From: Liopterus haemorrhoidalis
Taxonomy: Eukaryota; Arthropoda; Insecta; Coleoptera; Dytiscidae
Direction: 5' to 3'
Length of the DNA stretch: 64,000 bases
Assembly (NCBI GenBank): GCA_963971575.1
Contig: OZ020616.1
Location: 22,090,713-22,154,712 of the forward strand
The notes beneath the pieces are model-generated. The model saw nothing but the letters and a program-made list of their open reading frames with translations, was not told the DNA's origin and did no database searches. Shown one piece after another: positions 62,511-64,000 of this stretch. The position numbers and the translations under genes were made by a program. Position 1 is the first letter of the stretch; every line of letters begins with the position of its first letter.

Positions 62511-63581
62511 AACCTTTCCTCTGTAGATATGAAAAACAGCGCATTTTTTCAACCCGAATTGCATACCTATCGCGGCAGTGTACTCAGCAACAGTATCTAA
62601 GGCGGTTTGCAGATTCCTCTCGTTCGAGGCGTAGAGCTTCAAATCATCCATGTAAAAGAGATGGGTAATTTTGTGCTTACGATTCGACGGAGGACCCGCC
62701 ATGTAGCCACTGCCGCGCCTAAGCTCGATCGATAGAGGAAGAAGTGAGATGCAAAATAGTAGCGGGCTTAGGGAATCTCCCTGGAAAACGCCACGCTTTA
62801 AATGTATCCACTCTGTCGACACTGCGGTTGATCCACTTGGGACAACAAATTGTGTCTTCCAGAGGGACATAAGTTGCCCAATGCATCTCTCTATCTCCGG
62901 GTGGACTCGTAACATGCGCAATAATGTTAAAATGAGAGCATGTGACGTAGTGTCATATGCTTTTGCGTAGTCCACCCAAGCCATTGACAGGTTGCGTTTG
63001 AAATACGCAGCGTCATGACAGACTGACCGGTCGATAATAAGATTTTCTTTGCAACCTGCTTGGCCCCTCTTCGATCCCCTCTGTTTGTAGATGTCTGACC
63101 AAACAGAGGCGATGGAGTTCAGAACCCACTCGTTTAATACGCTAGTAAAGATCTTATACAGCGTATTGAGACAAGTAATAGGTCTGTAGTTCTTCGGGTT
63201 GGTTAAATCACCTTTTTTGGGGATTAATACTGTACGCCCCTCTGGTAACCAAGATGGTATTGGTATATCCCCACGGATAAAAGAAGTAAAGTTTCGTGCA
63301 AGATGGCCGTGTGCACTGGAAAATGACTTCCACCAAAAAGCAACGATACCGTCAACTCCTGGTGCAGCAAAATTGCGCGCTTTTTTTATAGCACGTGTTA
63401 CTTCTTCCGGGGTAACAGGGGGGCATGCCTGAGGATCTGTAAGATGTTTTGTACAGAATTCCTCAAATCTCTCTAAAACTGCAGTGTTTTGCACGATCGT
63501 CTCGTGTTCATAAAGCTCTCTCCAGAATATCTCTGTCCTGTCGACTGATAACAACGGTTCAGAAACCTCAGGTTTGGCCAT
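62508..63581 (-). pseudogene. LINE F reverse transcriptase
   Basis: 357 codons. VTRAIKKARNFAAPGVDGIV (approach), RTVLIPKKGDLTNPKNYRPI (RT 1), NEWVLNSIASVWSDIYKQRG with KENLIIDRSVCHD (RT 2), WVDYAKAYDTTSHALIL (motif A), LKRGVFQGDSLSPLLFCIS (motif B), LFYMDDLKLYASN (motif C, catalytic DD), and GMQFGLKKCAVFHIYRGK. The YMDD box, 'FQGDSLSPLLF' and 'FGLKKC' are characteristic of R4/Dong-like and related restriction-endonuclease LINEs. The frame is open through all RT motifs, which suggests a young copy. The start at 63581 is the first Met; coding clearly began upstream. Confidence 0.85.
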
Positions 63582-63589
63582 GAAAAGGC

Positions 63590-64000
63590 GTGACTGGCTC
63601 GTGAGGAATTATATTTTCCTCCATGGTCATAACCCGGTTGACCAGTTTCTTTCTTGCAAGTGCTAGAGCTCTCAATTTGTCCACCGCTTTCTGCTTTAGC
63701 AGAGAGAGAGAGTGGACAAATTCAGTGTGTGATGCTTTATGCGCAGTTGATGTAATATGCGCTTAGTATTCACACTTAGCGGCTTAATACTTCGTAAAGC
63801 ATCAATAGCACACTTAATATGAGAAGCTTCCTGGCGTGAACGCGTCATTTTCTTCTCTAATTGCTGTATACGCAGTTTGCCGTTAAAAGCCTTAGAGGCC
63901 AAAGCCCGCTTTGGCGTCAGCACAGCTGCTGCAGCGTATACAGCACAGTCGATATCCCAGAGACTACTCTGAGGGGAAATTTGCTTGTCAATAAGCTCAT
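63590..64000 (-). pseudogene. LINE F region upstream of RT, partial
   Basis: Minus-strand frames read KLRALALARKKLVNRVMTME and, further upstream (63696-63923), QQLEKKMTRSRQEASHIKCA-like helical, basic sequence. Such a basic helical stretch precedes the RT in this LINE class. Stops and at least one shift occur, and the frame leaves the window. Confidence 0.5.

Larger units (their letters stand above)
60912..64000 (-). mobile_element. LINE F, restriction-like-endonuclease type (R4/Dong-like), runs off the window
   Basis: Minus-strand ORF2-like coding with RT, CCHC finger and C-terminal endonuclease. The 3' end is (minus strand) acaaaccccaaaataataat then ataaaaataa, a TAA-rich tail; Dong elements are known to insert in (TAA)n. 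Base composition is far less AT-rich than the surroundings. The N-terminal part lies beyond 64000. Confidence 0.75.

Overview
This 64 kb window is eukaryotic, very AT-rich and has no host gene that I can recognise. Almost everything that can be read is a transposable element or its debris: Penelope-like, BEL/Pao, several LINE types, hAT, mariner, Merlin, Helitrons, tRNA-derived SINEs and many short inverted-repeat elements. This mixture points to an arthropod, most likely an insect and possibly a hemipteran. That assignment is inference from element types and resemblances, not from a marker gene.

Region by region. 1-5.2 kb is a large palindrome: outer inverted arms (1521-1703 / 4958-5124) enclose a head-to-head array of six ~284-bp units, each with a tRNA-like module, and a Penelope-like GIY-YIG fragment with 52-bp inverted ends. 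5.6-18.5 kb holds copies of a composite repeat (called P here) with varying tRNA-like modules, hAT pieces, a complete non-autonomous Helitron (9792-11865), a stack of nested MITEs, a deleted mariner and two SINE copies. 19.6-21.4 kb is a broken transposase-like gene. 23.2-32.8 kb is a clear nested stack: an old MITE-D split by a decayed BEL/Pao element (23388-30656) and by MITE-C; BEL is itself split by a Merlin element and two other insertions, and MITE-C by a hAT MITE and a younger MITE-D. 33.0-34.1 kb looks like a solo LTR. 34.5-36.6 kb holds two hAT remnants.

37.5-48.2 kb reads as one zinc-finger/Myb LINE of the R2 superclade, outside rDNA, split by a CR1/Jockey-type LINE (SAP and esterase-like ORF1, APE endonuclease, RT) and by Helitron-derived sequence. 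The inserted LINE is itself split by a foldback element with ~300-bp inverted repeats. 48.5-60.4 kb contains four more APE-type LINE remnants with MITE and P insertions. 60.9-64 kb is a minus-strand LINE with a C-terminal restriction-like endonuclease (R4/Dong-like), running off the right edge.

No element shows a complete intact coding set, so the genes do not cooperate as a host pathway. The value of the window is its insertion stratigraphy, with many target-site duplications still visible, and a few composite structures whose nature is unclear. MITE-A to MITE-D, P and LINE A to LINE G are labels local to this annotation. All boundaries were read by eye; no alignment or database search was possible.
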